Below are positions 1 to 10,760 of a DNA stretch of 64,000 nucleotides, one piece after another. This DNA is from Ganoderma boninense (lineage: Eukaryota > Basidiomycota > Agaricomycetes > Polyporales > Polyporaceae). The notes beneath the pieces were generated by a model. That model had not been told where the DNA came from. It did not search any database and saw only the letters and a program-made list of their open reading frames with translations. The position numbers and the translations under genes were made by a program. Position 1 is the stretch's first letter; each line of letters begins with the position of its first letter. Location: assembly GCA_002900995.3 (NCBI GenBank), contig CM035304.1:727498-791497 (forward strand). Direction: 5' to 3'.

Positions 1-531
1 CCTCCATCATCTCTGTCGACTCTCAGTTCTTCCAAGTCCTCGTTTTGAGAGCGTCAAGACAGCTTGAACTTCGATGCGTAGGTGAGATTGGCGTTGGGTT
101 AAGTGGCATGGTACGTCGTCTTTGTTTTCGGGTTCAGGTTGCATAACAAGGTAAGTGGGCTTCTTCACTGTGCATATATGCGGCTATATGCGGCATTATT
201 CTGTCCGGGAGTATCCAGGTAAGTGTTTTTATCGTTTTTGCGTGTATATGCCACCGGTCCGAGTCGGGTACATCGGGGTTCCGAAGTGAAAGTCACAACG
301 TCATATATTCTGAGACATGTGCATATAGACTCTAAAATGTTTGAAATCGATATCAGTATGACAACCCATCTGACAATGGAATTTAAAGCTAGGTAGACAT
401 TCTACGCTCGTGGTAGAACCTGCCAAATATCTTATCTCGACCTCATGAAGAGCACTGTTCCTCAAGAACCGATGCTGTCGGCTCGTTGGGCACCGAATGA
501 AAGGTACGGAAAGGTGACCATGAGTCCTGGT
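1..531. other. No supported gene, left edge of window
   Basis: Open frames here are short and lack convincing splice structure or recognisable motifs. Around 140-230 there is a weakly repetitive stretch with several 'gtaagtg' donor-like words and 'atatgcggc' repeats. The 3' end of a gene lying outside the window cannot be excluded. Confidence 0.4.
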
Positions 532-790
532 CAGATGGCTTGGGGTCTCCGTTGCTAGACCACTGTCTGACGACCCAAGCAAACACCTGTCAATGTGGTC
601 GACATCGAGGAGAACACACAGAAAGTCGAACCGGAGGACTCGGCAGATGGCTTGGGGTCTCCGTTGCAAGACCACTGTCAGACGACCCAAGCAAACAGCT
701 GTCAATGAGGTCGACGTCGAAGAGAACACACAGAAAGTCGAACCGGAGGACTCGGCAGATGGCTTGGGGTCTCCGTTGCAAGACTACCGC
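532..790. repeat. 112-bp tandem repeat, about 2.3 copies
   Basis: Copies start at 532, 644 and 756, each with 'cagatggcttggggtctccg', so the period is exactly 112 bp. Copies one and two differ at only a few positions; the third is cut off near 790. Because 112 is not a multiple of three, the unit moves through all reading frames, and the open frames crossing it on both strands are repeat artefacts and not genes. Function is unknown. Confidence 0.9.
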
Positions 791-799
791 CCGATGACG

Positions 800-2127
800 T
801 GCTTTGACTGTTGCCGCTCCATCTTCTCCTGAAGGAAGGTAGCTTCAAGGTGGCCTGGACCGACTGAGACTAAATTATCACATTCGAAGTAAGCTTGAGG
901 AAGGTTTAAAAGGAGTGCAGTCTATCCAATCGGCCGCATCTATTGGAGCATGATTCCATGATTACCTGGGCTGGATCGAGACTAAATGAGGCACCCGTAG
1001 AGTTGGCGTCTGAAGGCGGCGCATGATTAGCAGAAAGAGAAAGGTCCAGATCACGTTCTCATCTAATCCGAACCTCAGTGGGAAGATCCATCGAGTGCGG
1101 TCTATCCAACGTTCCGCGCAAGTGGGGTAAGGTTGGTGACGTCAATCCGCACACGGAGGAACGGTGAACATGGTCAGGTATATCAGAGACAACAGCACGG
1201 AAGATGAAGGCGAACCAGGCCATGATCCCTGATCGGATGTAGCAAAACATTCTTGTGGCCGTAGTTGGGCGCAATCTGGCGTTATAAAAATGTCACCGCC
1301 CTTCAGCTGGAATCGGTTTTGGGAACTGGGGTGGTGTGAAACGGAGATTCGTGTAATACCTCCGCGTGCAGCCCACAGGGATCGGTACTAATTATCATGC
1401 GTTGCACGGCAGCAACCTCGGGACGTATCACAAATGCGATCGCAGCGCAACTTGTCTTCGGGTCCCATGGCAGTATGCCCTCCAGCCATGCTAGGTAGAG
1501 CGCGTCATCTGCGGACCCTGGGGAGGATACGCCAGTTGCATGCATCGAGCCATACAAAGCCCTGTGGCCACGGATTCCTCCTCGGTGAGCAAGTGATCGT
1601 GTACGTCATGTGAAGAAGAATTTCTTACCTGCTAGCAGGAACCCTAAGAACTATCCTTGTCGCTGCCGAATCAAGTACGTCCGTGTGGCTCCGTGTGTAG
1701 GAACTGGCAGGATGCGGGCACGGAGGCGAGGACAGGGCACTGACACACATTGTGCTCCCCGACCGGAAGATGTGTCATGTCAGGGTTTCTGGGAAGACTA
1801 CTCAGATCTACGCAATCTGTCAGAGACCAGAGAGTGGATGTGGGCGCAAGTTTTCTCGACGCCGACCATATCAAAACTGACCCGAACCGACCTCCCCGAC
1901 TGCCGCACACATCCCTGTGGAATGTTTGCAAATTCGGTTTATAGTCCCGAGCAGCGGAAACACGAATGATACCAGAAACAGCACTTGCTTAACCCTACAT
2001 ACAGGCCGAAACAATCGCCTCCAGTGCCGAGGGAGATGAGCGCGAAACAAACGCAAGAGGAAAAACAAACAAGGAAACTAGAGAACAAGATACGAACGAA
2101 GGGGGAATCACCCGAACGAAAGAGGAA
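800..2127. other. Intergenic stretch without a supported gene
   Basis: Two weakly similar segments occur: 'gactgagactaaatt' near 865 against 'gatcgagactaaatg' near 975, and 'gagtgcagtctatccaa' near 916 against 'gagtgcggtctatccaa' near 1094. They look like degenerate repeat remnants. An open frame at 1610-1969 has no recognisable feature and overlaps equally open frames on the other strand. The segment just before 2128 would hold the 3' untranslated region of the minus-strand gene that starts at 6329. Confidence 0.35.
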
Positions 2128-2599
2128 TCACCCGCTCAAAGCGGTGCGGTTGGCGATGTTCGTCGTGTTCCGCAGCTGCATCAACTTGGCAAGGGGGCTG
2201 TTGGCAGTCGGAGCGAAGGAGCTGGAAATGTGATTGGGGAACACTTGCCTGAACGGACAGTTATTTTAGGCAAATATCAACAAGGGACGTAAGACGTACT
2301 TATTCCACCAGGAGATGAGGGCGTTCACGTTCTCGCGCTCAGCAGGGTGGACGAGAAACGCTAAAAGCATGTTATAGAACCTTTGGTAGTCCGCCGTTGT
2401 GTCATTGCATGCAAACGTCAAGCGGGTACCTAGAGCAAAGCGGACCTAACATTCAGGTCAGTACGCATGAGGCACATGCTCAAATGGCAAAGGCACTCAC
2501 AAGAGTCGCCACATACACGATGGATGCCGGTGTAACCTTCGTCATCCCGTGCATCGCGGCATTGCTGGATTTCGTTGATCGACCTGAGTCGTCCACAGA

Positions 2600-2607
2600 G
2601 CTAGGAG
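2600..2607. repeat. 8-bp target-site duplication, left
   Basis: GCTAGGAG, repeated at 5353-5360. On the host gene's strand it reads CTCCTAGC and lies within the codons of the interrupted exon. Confidence 0.88.
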
Positions 2608-2777
2608 CACCATATGTTGTGGTATTGATACATCATTTTACGGTTATCTCCCAGGAGCGTTTTACATCATATTACGGTTACATGCATGATGTATCATAAG
2701 CCCCCGGGGCTTATGCCGGGTTCTGCCCAATTAGGCAAGGCCTCCTCCGGGGCCTCCAGGGAGAGCCCCCATGCTTA

Positions 2778-2990
2778 TCTAAGCCCTCCCGGGCCTGCTG
2801 TGGCTGTACCTTTTTGCTCCTCCCATCAATCCTTGCCTCCCGGGCCTACTGTGGCTGTACCCTTCTGTTCCTGCCATCAATTCTGGCCCCCCGGGCCTGC
2901 TGTGGCTGTGTCCCCTTGCTTCTCCCATCAATCCTGCCTTCCGGGATGCCTCCTCCCATCAAATATCAACCTCCCGGCTTCCCTGGCCCA
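2778..2990. repeat. Degenerate minisatellite in each arm, period about 60 bp
   Basis: Three to four units share 'cccgggcctgctgtggctgt' or a close variant followed by 'cccatcaat'. The unit lengths vary slightly. The same array is mirrored in the right arm at about 4971-5183. The unit is GC-rich and gives spurious proline-rich open frames. Confidence 0.75.
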
Positions 2991-3220
2991 ATTAGGCAAG
3001 TGCCCAGTGCCTGGGAAGTGGGGGACCTTGTTCCCCTTGCTGTTAGGCCATTCCTGGGCTGTTTCCCTTCATTTTAGGTGCGTTCTGTTCGCATTTTCAA
3101 GGCGAACAAAATGTATATACTCAGTTACTACATAGTGGCCCCTACCCAGACCCATAGTGCCCCCTTATGGTCGACCTAGGGGGCACTGTTTGGTGAATAT
3201 CTCTTCCGTTTCTTGGCCGT

Positions 3221-3289
3221 TTTGGGCGCATGAGGGCTCGTTAGATTCGCATTTTTAATACGCACCTAACGAGCCCTCATGCGTCCAAA
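3221..3289. repeat. Nested hairpin inside the foldback arm
   Basis: The stem 3221-3244 pairs with 3266-3289 with one mismatch and a loop of about 21 nt; its core is 'gcatgagggctcgttag'. The mirror copy is at about 4672-4740. It is a second-order palindrome inside a larger one. Confidence 0.8.
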
Positions 3290-3962
3290 TCCGTCCAGCG
3301 GTCGTCCCGGAGCAGATACCTTCTCCTCCTGGGGAGCAGGTATCTGTATCTCAGCAACCCCTGGACCGTTTGCCTTGCTGTTTGCACTCACCTGTACGTC
3401 TGTTGTACTGCATTTCATGCAATGTATTTACTTGTACGTTGATAGTCAGCCCATCATGCAGGATGCCCATCAGTATGCAGCCTCTCCTACTTCGACGGCC
3501 CATATCTCCACAACGCATGAGCCGTTTTTTGTGCCCGTGGTACGCCTGGAAAGCCCTTGCTCATAGCTTTCTAACGAGCCCCTGAACGTCCCGAACGGAC
3601 CACTGGTCGTCCTGGGAGGCCAACCCTCTCCTCCTACCTCCATCTTATACTCATCCAGCTATATCTCAGGCAGTTTCCCACCGTTTCCCCTCATCTCTTT
3701 TGCATCGTAGATGCGTATTTACCTGCTACCTGAATCCATGATCATATTTGTTATCAGGCCAGTGGATCTATTTGGGCTCCCTTATCAGTATCCTCACAGT
3801 ATACACCCTATGCCCCCCTTGGCCCACCATGGATAGGACATGTAATAGGTCGACTAAATAGAGCTAAATGAGGGCTATCCAACGCCACAAGAATCATGCA
3901 AAACGGTTAAGTATTGGCCTAGTTATGATGTTTTCAACTCCAGTAGACCCACTGTGTAACAG

Positions 3963-3987
3963 TAAGACACTCCGGGCAAGTGTCTTA
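3963..3987. repeat. Small hairpin at the centre of the foldback element
   Basis: 'taagacact' and 'agtgtctta' pair around a 7-nt loop, close to the symmetry centre of the element and within its 144-bp unpaired spacer. Confidence 0.75.
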
Positions 3988-4052
3988 ACCCGGAAGGCAG
4001 GGTCTTAAACCAGCTAACAGGAACTGTTCAAGCTATAAGTTGGCTTCCTCTC

Positions 4053-5345
4053 AACCGTTTTGCATGATTCTTGTGGCGTTGGATAGCCCTCATTTAGCTC
4101 TATTTAGTCGACCTATTACATGTCCTATCCATGGTGGGCCAAGGGGGGCATAGGGTGTATACTGTGAGGATACTGATAAGGGAGCCCAAATAGATCCACT
4201 GGCCTGATAACAAATATGATCATGGATTCAGGTAGCAGGTAAATACGCATCTACGATGCAAAAGAGATGAGGGGAAACGGTGGGAAACTGCCTGAGATAT
4301 AGCTGGATGAGTATAAGATGGAGGTAGGAGGAGAGGGTTGGCCTCCCAGGACGACCAGTGGTCCGTTCGGGACGTTCAGGGGCTCGTTAGAAAGCTATGA
4401 GCAAGGGCTTTCCAGGCGTACCACGGGCACAAAAAACGGCTCATGCGTTGTGGAGATATGGGCCGTCGAAGTAGGAGAGGCTGCATACTGATGGGCATCC
4501 TGCATGATGGGCTGACTATCAACGTACAAGTAAATACATTGCATGAAATGCAGTACAACAGACGTACAGGTGAGTGCAAACAGCAAGGCAAACGGTCCAG
4601 GGGTTGCTGAGATACAGATACCTGCTCCCCAGGAGGAGAAGGTATCTGCTCCGGGACGACCGCTGGACGGATTTGGACGCATGAGGGCTCGTTAGGTGCG
4701 TATTAAAAATGCGAATCTAACGAGCCCTCATGCGCCCAAAACGGCCAAGAAACGGAAGAGATATTCACCAAACAGTGCCCCCTAGGTCGACCATAAGGGG
4801 GCACTATGGGTCTGGGTAGGGGCCACTATGTAGTAACTGAGTATATACATTTTGTTCGCCTTGAAAATGCGAACAGAACGCACCTAAAATGAAGGGAAAC
4901 AGCCCAGGAATGGCCTAACAGCAAGGGGAACAAGGTCCCCCACTTCCCAGGCACTGGGCACTTGCCTAATTGGGCCAGGGAAGCCGGGAGGTTGATATTT
5001 GATGGGAGGAGGCATCCCGGAAGGCAGGATTGATGGGAGAAGCAAGGGGACACAGCCACAGCAGGCCCGGGGGGCCAGAATTGATGGCAGGAACAGAAGG
5101 GTACAGCCACAGTAGGCCCGGGAGGCAAGGATTGATGGGAGGAGCAAAAAGGTACAGCCACAGCAGGCCCGGGAGGGCTTAGATAAGCATGGGGGCTCTC
5201 CCTGGAGGCCCCGGAGGAGGCCTTGCCTAATTGGGCAGAACCCGGCATAAGCCCCGGGGGCTTATGATACATCATGCATTTAACTGTAATATGATGTAAA
5301 ACGCTCCTGGGAGATAACCGTAAAATAATGTATCAATACCACAAC
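4053..5345 (-). repeat. Right arm of the foldback element
   Basis: Inverted copy of 2616-3908. The arm carries mirror images of every open frame in the left arm, which shows that those frames follow from the palindrome and are not independent genes. Confidence 0.9.
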
Positions 5346-5352
5346 AGCAGCT

Positions 5353-5360
5353 GCTAGGAG
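5353..5360. repeat. 8-bp target-site duplication, right
   Basis: GCTAGGAG, partner of 2600-2607. Confidence 0.88.
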
Positions 5361-6978
5361 AAGTGAATATATGCTTGAACGCCTAGACAACCTGTAAGTA
5401 AAGTGGTATGGAGCCTGACGGGTTAACTGACATTTACGAGCAGACGGCCACGAAGAAGCCCGGTCCAAGGAGAATCTGGGTCGTAAACCCCGTTAAGATA
5501 GATGAAGATAGGCCATTGGTCGCTGTTGACAATCATCGTGCCCTGCTGGAGAGCCTTCTTGGTCCTGAAGTAACAATTAGTAAGTGGGGACCGACACAGA
5601 AGTTCACGACCCCACGCACTCAGGATCGTTCCAGTCAAGGCCCGCGGGGCAGAGCTCCTTCCCGATCGTGTCGTGGCCGAATCCACGACCAGACATTTGG
5701 TTACGAGCGACGGGAGGGGAAAGACCACCATACATGAGAGTAAGCCAGTCTATCACGACGCCTTTAAGCGACTTGACGTCGTCGGCGCGTGATGCATTAG
5801 CACCCGCCTGCAACTGATGTTCCAAAGTCAGTCATCGATGCATGAACGACACGAATATCTAACCACGTACGCTAGCACAAATCTTATTGAGGTCTCTTGT
5901 GTCGATACTCTCCTTCGACAAACCTTGGCATAGAGCCGGAAGTTGTTGGAGAAGCTGTTGGTAGATGTCGTACTGGTGGCGAACCCTAGAGTAGTTGCGA
6001 ATGAGCAACGGTCACCGGAAATATGCAACACGTACTCGAAAGGGAACTTCTCGATCTCATTGTCCGGCAGCAGCGCCAAGTCTTTGTCAAGTTGAATACC
6101 CTTGATGACGAGCTGTGCGTAATTGGCGAAAGCATGAATTGACCGACCGAGATGGCGACCCTTGAGTTTCCATGGGCACGAGACCCCGCTGGTGACATGG
6201 CGGTTAGTAGATCGCTGTAGACAGAGGCACGAAGATAACGCACGCTTTCTTACGAGGAGGCAGAGTCAACGCAGATTCGTCAAGGGGGCGTTTCTGGCCG
6301 GTCTGAGGAGGGACGTTTTCATCAGACATGACGAAGTGCTGGGTTCGAAAGGGGGTGAGAGTCTACAGCAGTGGAGGTGAAGGAAGGCGTACTCTAAGCT
6401 GAGGAGGACGAAGATGATGGGTACGGAAAGGGGGGAGGCGAGAGAGCTGAGAGTACGTGGAGGAGTGGAGGAGAGAAGTGGTGAAGAGCAAAAGTCCACG
6501 CTGCGTAGACGACCATGTTGAATTTCGTGTGAAGTTTTGCCACCAAGGTTCGTTTTCGTGGAATCCCGGATGCTGGTTCGTTTTCGTGAGTGACCGGGTT
6601 ACTGCCCCCTGATTTTGGCTATGGACGACGAGAGCGGGAGCGACGAGCATGCGATCAAGTCCGGAGATCGTACTTGCACAAATGTTAGCTTGAATTGAGC
6701 TACTCCGAGCATGCGAAGGGCTTTTCGGGGGCGATGAGCCCAAATCGAGCAGATATTGGCCACCGGCCCGGTACACAATGCTCCAAAGCGAATATGGCTT
6801 ACCCTTGACCTTTTCCATAATGCTGGTTTGCTCTTGTGATGGGCCGAGCCTCCGAGAGTTTGTCGCCACGAAATCCTACACATTTCGCAGGCCGGGGCAA
6901 ACCGGAAGCAACCTTGGTCGAAATAGTTAGTGGCGGAAACGCGAACCATAGGAATGGTATAGAGTACTGACCACACGT

Positions 6979-6986
6979 ATTTAAGA
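6979..6986 (+). promoter_or_regulatory. Possible TATA box
   Basis: 'tatttaag' lies about 55 nt upstream of the ATG at 7039, a plausible spacing for a fungal core promoter. The evidence is positional only. Confidence 0.35.
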
Positions 6987-7038
6987 CATGGGCAGGGCGG
7001 GGAAGCCCCGTGAATCTCCCCTCCTACCCACGACGTCC

Positions 7039-7940
7039 ATGGCCAACGCTGCGCTCCACCAGCTCCTCATCAACACTGTCACTCACGAGCACGACTGTGT
7101 GCTCCAATTCGACTCGCAACACCAAGCTTTGAGATCTTGGCTCTGGTGAGTCGCTTCGCGACCCTCATACCTGCTCCCCTGTGAAGGTGACCATGGCAGG
7201 CCGAAGAAAAACTCAGGCATCCCGGTCGCACCGGAGGACTTACGCGAGCACCGTACCTCTCGTGACTTCTTAGGTCCTTGCTGTCTCTGTCCGGCACTCC
7301 CAGACGACAACACTCGTACCTTTCGTCGAGGCCGCCATGTACAATCGAGGAGATGGCCAGTTTGTCGCTACGTGCCCTACGGACAGTTGTGGCTACGTAG
7401 GTGCGTGAGCGAATTAGATTTTTTTTATGTCCTAGGGGCTCACCGTGACGTTCGCATTTAGTCTTCCTCAGTAGCATCTTCCAACGAGGCAATATGCCAA
7501 CCACGACATACGCCAAACGAGGTACATCCAAGCGTTCATCATGCTCCATGTACTTATGGTGACCTTGCCAGAGGATGGGGCTATCGAGCCACCACGGGTG
7601 TTCCACCAGTCTGAAGACGTAGCCAACGTCTTCAGAGGAAATGATTTCTGTGGGATCAATTGCGGTAAGTAGTACAGATGTCCGCGTAGACTGCCTCACC
7701 ATCGACGAGGCACTCCGATGTTAGATTAAGGCTGATTTCATTACGTCGACAGATGTGCCCACCCTTTCTCCAACTCGTCGAGTGCTCCCGCGTCCGCTAA
7801 CATACCACGACCTCTTGCTCAAACTCGATTCTAGAGTGCAGCCAGGGATCCCCGAAAACGTCATGAAGCTCCTGTTCGTCAGGTGTGGCAAGTGTGGCAA
7901 GGTGACCACGAGGCGTGTGTTCTTGCACCATGCCTGTTGA
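7039..7940 (+). CDS. Unknown multi-exon protein with terminal CxxC motif
   Basis: The first exon starts at ATG 7039 ('MANAALHQLLINTV') and ends at a good GTGAGT donor near 7147. A middle exon contains a cysteine cluster, 'GPCCLCPAL', near 7275. A long exon about 7488-7663 reads 'YIQAFIMLHVLMVTLPEDG' and joins, by an intron from GTAAGT to CGACAG at 7751, to an exon ending 'LLFVRCGKCGK' and then 'LHHAC' and a stop at 7940. I do not recognise the family. The cysteine pair plus a C-terminal H-H-x-C suggests a small metal-binding tail. The donor between the second and third coding blocks is not resolved. The minus-strand open frame across the same interval, 7702-7079, has no splice structure and is treated as a shadow. 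Confidence 0.5.
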
Positions 7941-8227
7941 CGCGGTCATCAGAACGGTTGGGACCCTTCGCGTTGGAATGAATGTACTTACAGCTTGGAA
8001 CCGAGAACCGAATGGTTATTGATGGCGTGGCAACATCGAGGTAACCTGACACATGGGGTACTTCAATGACGGAGACAATATCCAGCCGTCTGGCCAGCAA
8101 AATGCCGCATCGACATCCAACAACGGACGGCGAGTATACAAGTAGTCGATAGTACATGAGCTTGCAGCTCCGAACATCGTGTAAGTTATCGATAATGCGT
8201 TTTGTTTCGAACAAGGAGCGAAGAGTG

Positions 8228-8808
8228 TTACATTGTCTTCAACGAGGAATTGTGGACGAAAGGAGTCTGAGGACGATCGATATGGCCTACAGCCACAAGC
8301 CCCGGCGGGGTCTCACCGAAGTTTGCTGGGAAAACTGCATGTAAAGAGAACGTTAACGAGCCTGAAAAGATCGGAACGTCGATGGAAATGCACCCGCCCT
8401 GTGAACTAGCGCGAGTGGTAAGATGGTGCAAATCCACGAAGACCATGTGAAGCAGGCGCGCGAGGTTGTCAGAAAGCGGCATATGGCTGGTGGTTACTCG
8501 GTAACTGCCGATGGAGAAGATCTGAGTGACAGGTTCCCAAACCCCAGACTGATCGACAGATATGATTGCAGACTTTGCGTAACATGACACAAACGATGAC
8601 GGGTGATCAGCAGATGGAGATGAGGAGCAGAAGGGTCAAGCTTTACCTCATTCCATGTGAAACTCCTCGCGCTATGCACATCAATGGGAGGAAAGACATG
8701 ATGGCCGTGCTGGCGTTCGAAGTTAGGACAGTGCGCACAGAGAACGGCACACTGTCCCAGGGATGCAAACGTACAGGCGAGGCGAAGAGGAAAGAGGGCG
8801 GAGATCAC
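8228..8808 (-). CDS. Possible minus-strand exons, unknown protein
   Basis: Minus-strand frames at 8808-8494 and 8590-8228 give protein-like text such as 'WEPVTQIFSIGSYRVTTSHM' and 'SLTFSLHAVFPANFGE'. A further frame at about 8170-7990 ends at a good GTAAGTA donor. The mixture resembles the C-terminal part of some Agaricomycete F-box proteins, but no F-box or defining motif is visible and the frames cannot be joined with confidence. It could be a decayed gene. Confidence 0.25.
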
Positions 8809-9582
8809 ATAGAGGGCAATGGAGTACCATACGTTTACGATGACTGTAAACGCGCTACATCGCAGGGATGGACGTTGATGACAAACGCGAACTCAGAATG
8901 AGCTTTCCCGTCAGATCGAAGCGTGAGGACATGCGGCGATCGTGTGCCGCAGAGCGACCTCTTGAGGAGAGCCATCTAAGTCCGGACAGAGCGGGAAATC
9001 GCGTAGGCGGAAACCCCTAAGTAGTGTCGGCCACCATGCCTTCGTACGCGAGGCCATTGCCGAGATCGCGATCCTGAGAAGTGCTCCGCACTGAAGGACC
9101 AACGTGACAACGGAATTCGGATGGATGATCGCGATGTTGGCGCAAAGGTCGCCTGGCGATGCAGCGAGTCGCAATGTTAGCGAGTCGAGAGGTGGTTTAC
9201 AGAGTATGTTGACAAGCAGACTTGCCTTCGCTTTGCCACTATGCGTGCGCTTTATGGACGCAGATAATTATGGCGGCGCTGGTGCAACCAAGCATCGCCT
9301 ACAGTCGAATCTGGAAAAATGAATGGAAATATGAGCTTTCATATCCGTGCGGTGGCAAGAGGTGCAGCGCGAGGTACGCCTGGAGTAGGTAACCAATCGA
9401 CGCGGATTTCGTCCTCCCTCGACATATCCCGCCGAACAAGGAGGAGGGCAGAAAGAAAGAAACTCACAGAAGGACGCACTACAGTCAACAGCGACGACCC
9501 AGGGATGTGCACTCCATGCGTGTCAACAAGGGCCGAGGAAGGAGCTTCTCTCGGGCTGTCCTCCGAAGTCGTACATGCTGGC

Positions 9583-9631
9583 CATGGCGCTGCGCGCACC
9601 CGGTATTGGGTCAACTAACCCAGGCGCACCT
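9583..9631 (-). repeat. GC-rich repeat of about 45 bp, copy 1
   Basis: On the minus strand it begins 'gtgcgcctgggttagttgac' and ends in 'gcgcagcgcca'. The unit occurs twice in each 1.84-kb copy, so four times in the window, at 10393-10440, 37739-37785 and 38550-38597 as well. Its ends, GT...AG, would allow it to act as a roughly 40-nt intron, but it could also be a small dispersed repeat. Confidence 0.6.
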
Positions 9632-10392
9632 AGCTAGGTCCACAGAACAGCATGTCGGACCCAAACGGAGCCTGTATTTACCGCCAAGGTCTGGCTCCTT
9701 GCCGTGTTAGCGCCCTTCCCCGCCGTAGAGACTATTGTCCCTTTCGAGAACGAGCAGCGGCAAGAACCTTGGCCTGTCAAAAGTGAGAAGTACCTGTCAA
9801 TAACTCTTGCGTCTAGCGAGGACATGGCACATACCTCATGGAACCATGCGGGGAGCTTGAGCTCATCAATTGGCCGTTCGTGGTGAGTGCACTCAGCCCA
9901 GCTGTCCCAACAGAAACGGAAACTTTGAGCTTGCAAAAAATGAGTACATGCGTGATAGAAGTACGTACAAACGACATTTAGCTGCCTGAAGCTATGATAG
10001 TCGGGGTAGCGTTGTCGTTTACTGTCAGTCGGCTCTCGACGTGTCAATAGGGCGAGAGAGCCTTCGGGTGCAGCAGTTGCTGAGAATGACCGTAGCTGTG
10101 GAGTGCAGGCGATCTAAAGAATGAGGGAAGCGAGAAATGGATGAGCTAAAAGGTCTGCGAGCCCAGGACAGCATGAGGACGTGGTAGTGCTCGTGCCCCC
10201 GGGCAAACCGCCCTGGGCACAGCTGGCTTATCCCACGATGATTTCCGCCAAGTACGGAGTGGGAAGAGAGAAGTAAAGAGAAATGGATGGGGTACATACC
10301 GAGGAGCGCGCTGCGATCAGCAGCGGTGTGGTATCGCACGTCGGAAAAGGAATCTTGTTTCAGACCATCCTGCAGACGCGTATGTGCATATC

Positions 10393-10440
10393 GTGGCGCT
10401 GCGCGCACCCGGCATTGGATCAACCAACCCAGGCGCACTC
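10393..10440 (-). repeat. GC-rich repeat of about 45 bp, copy 2
   Basis: Variant of the unit at 9583-9631 with ggttggttgatcc replacing ggttagttgaccc. Confidence 0.6.
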
Positions 10441-10760
10441 GGCTCGTCCCACAATACAACATAGCGGAGACATGAAGGACCTTGGACCTGGCGGAATGGA
10501 GCGAACCCAGTCGATATAGGAGGTCTGGAAATTGGAGCCGGCTGAAAACGCACCGTGATCGTTAACAATCACCCATATAACGTCCCTCTCCTCCAGAATG
10601 TTACTAGATGTCCGAGACTACTGTTCCATGGAGGCTGGCGACGCGGGAGGGTAGAAGCTGGTGTGGACTCGTGGAGGTAGTAGACACCCAAGCATTCGTG
10701 GCGCTGGCGCTTACTGGCAGTCGTGCTGGCAACCAGTGTTCGCGGCCACCGGCCCGGGCT

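Larger units (their letters stand above)
2616..3908 (+). repeat. Left arm of the foldback element
   Basis: This 1293-bp arm pairs with 4053-5345. Differences seen are a handful of substitutions close to the outer end, for example catcatttt against cattatttt near 2631 and ggttacatgc against agttaaatgc near 2676. Farther in, the arms look identical, which points to recent formation or continuing gene conversion. Confidence 0.9.
2608..5352. mobile_element. Giant palindromic foldback element (non-autonomous, hAT-like)
   Basis: A 2745-bp insertion whose arms 2616-3908 and 4053-5345, each 1293 bp, are near-perfect inverted copies around a 144-bp centre. It is flanked by the direct repeat GCTAGGAG (2600-2607 and 5353-5360), and removing the element plus one repeat restores the host reading frame. 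The extreme ends differ: seven or eight bases outside the common 'gttgtgg' do not pair. An 8-bp duplication fits hAT-superfamily insertion, although other 8-bp duplicators exist. Open frames inside appear twice as mirror images, have no recognisable domain and are low-complexity proline/leucine/cysteine translations, so no transposase is encoded. The element must be mobilised in trans if it is mobile at all. Confidence 0.9.
2128..6329 (-). pseudogene. DUF6698-type gene interrupted by a foldback element
   Basis: A minus-strand gene reads out cleanly once the 2608-5352 insertion is removed. Exons by eye: 6329-6254, 6188-6036, 5985-5871, 5813-5620, 5564-5438, 5382-5353 joined to 2599-2501, 2445-2300 and 2248-2128, all joined by GT-AG introns. 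Start ATG is at 6329 and stop TGA at 2130-2128. The protein of about 310 residues has the pattern I associate with the Agaricomycete family DUF6698: 'SLKGVVIDWL', 'ELCPAGLDWNDPE', 'QWPIFIYL', 'PWTGLLRGRLL', 'AFKHIFTSPSS', 'MHGMTKVTPASIVYVAT', 'ALISWWNKQVFPN'. The function of the family is unknown. The insertion falls inside the codons for TSPSS; no other lesion was seen, so the gene was probably intact when it was hit. The family name is from memory; the exon chain is direct observation. Confidence 0.85.
8921..10760 (-). repeat. 1.84-kb segmental duplicate, left copy
   Basis: This segment is an inverted, roughly 99 percent identical copy of 37421-39257. Differences seen are scattered single bases, for example cgcactacag against cacactacag near 9475. 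The inner edge (10760) is sharp: both copies share 'ggccaccggcccgg' and then diverge completely. The outer edge fades over a few mismatched bases near 8921. No terminal inverted repeats and no target duplication were found, so this looks like a segmental copy and not a simple transposon. The right copy appears to contain the end of the JmjC gene's frame, so the left copy is probably the derived one. Confidence 0.92.

Noticed and set aside
540..832. Arginine/glutamate-rich open frames on both strands
   Set aside because: They run through the 112-bp tandem repeat, repeat themselves in shifted frames and have no features of a gene.
2686..5275. Pairs of identical open frames (149, 95, 87 and 71 codons) on opposite strands
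   Set aside because: They are mirror images created by the foldback palindrome. Their translations are low-complexity and lie partly in a minisatellite, so they are not genes.
7079..7702. 207-codon minus-strand open frame
   Set aside because: It overlaps the plus-strand gene at 7039-7940, whose exons have good splice signals and more protein-like composition. The minus frame has no intron structure or motif.
8921..10760. Duplicated segments as terminal inverted repeats of one giant transposon
   Set aside because: The geometry fits, but no target-site duplication or terminal motif was found at 8921 or 39257, and the right copy is continuous with a gene frame. It is kept as a hypothesis in the findings and not annotated as element ends.
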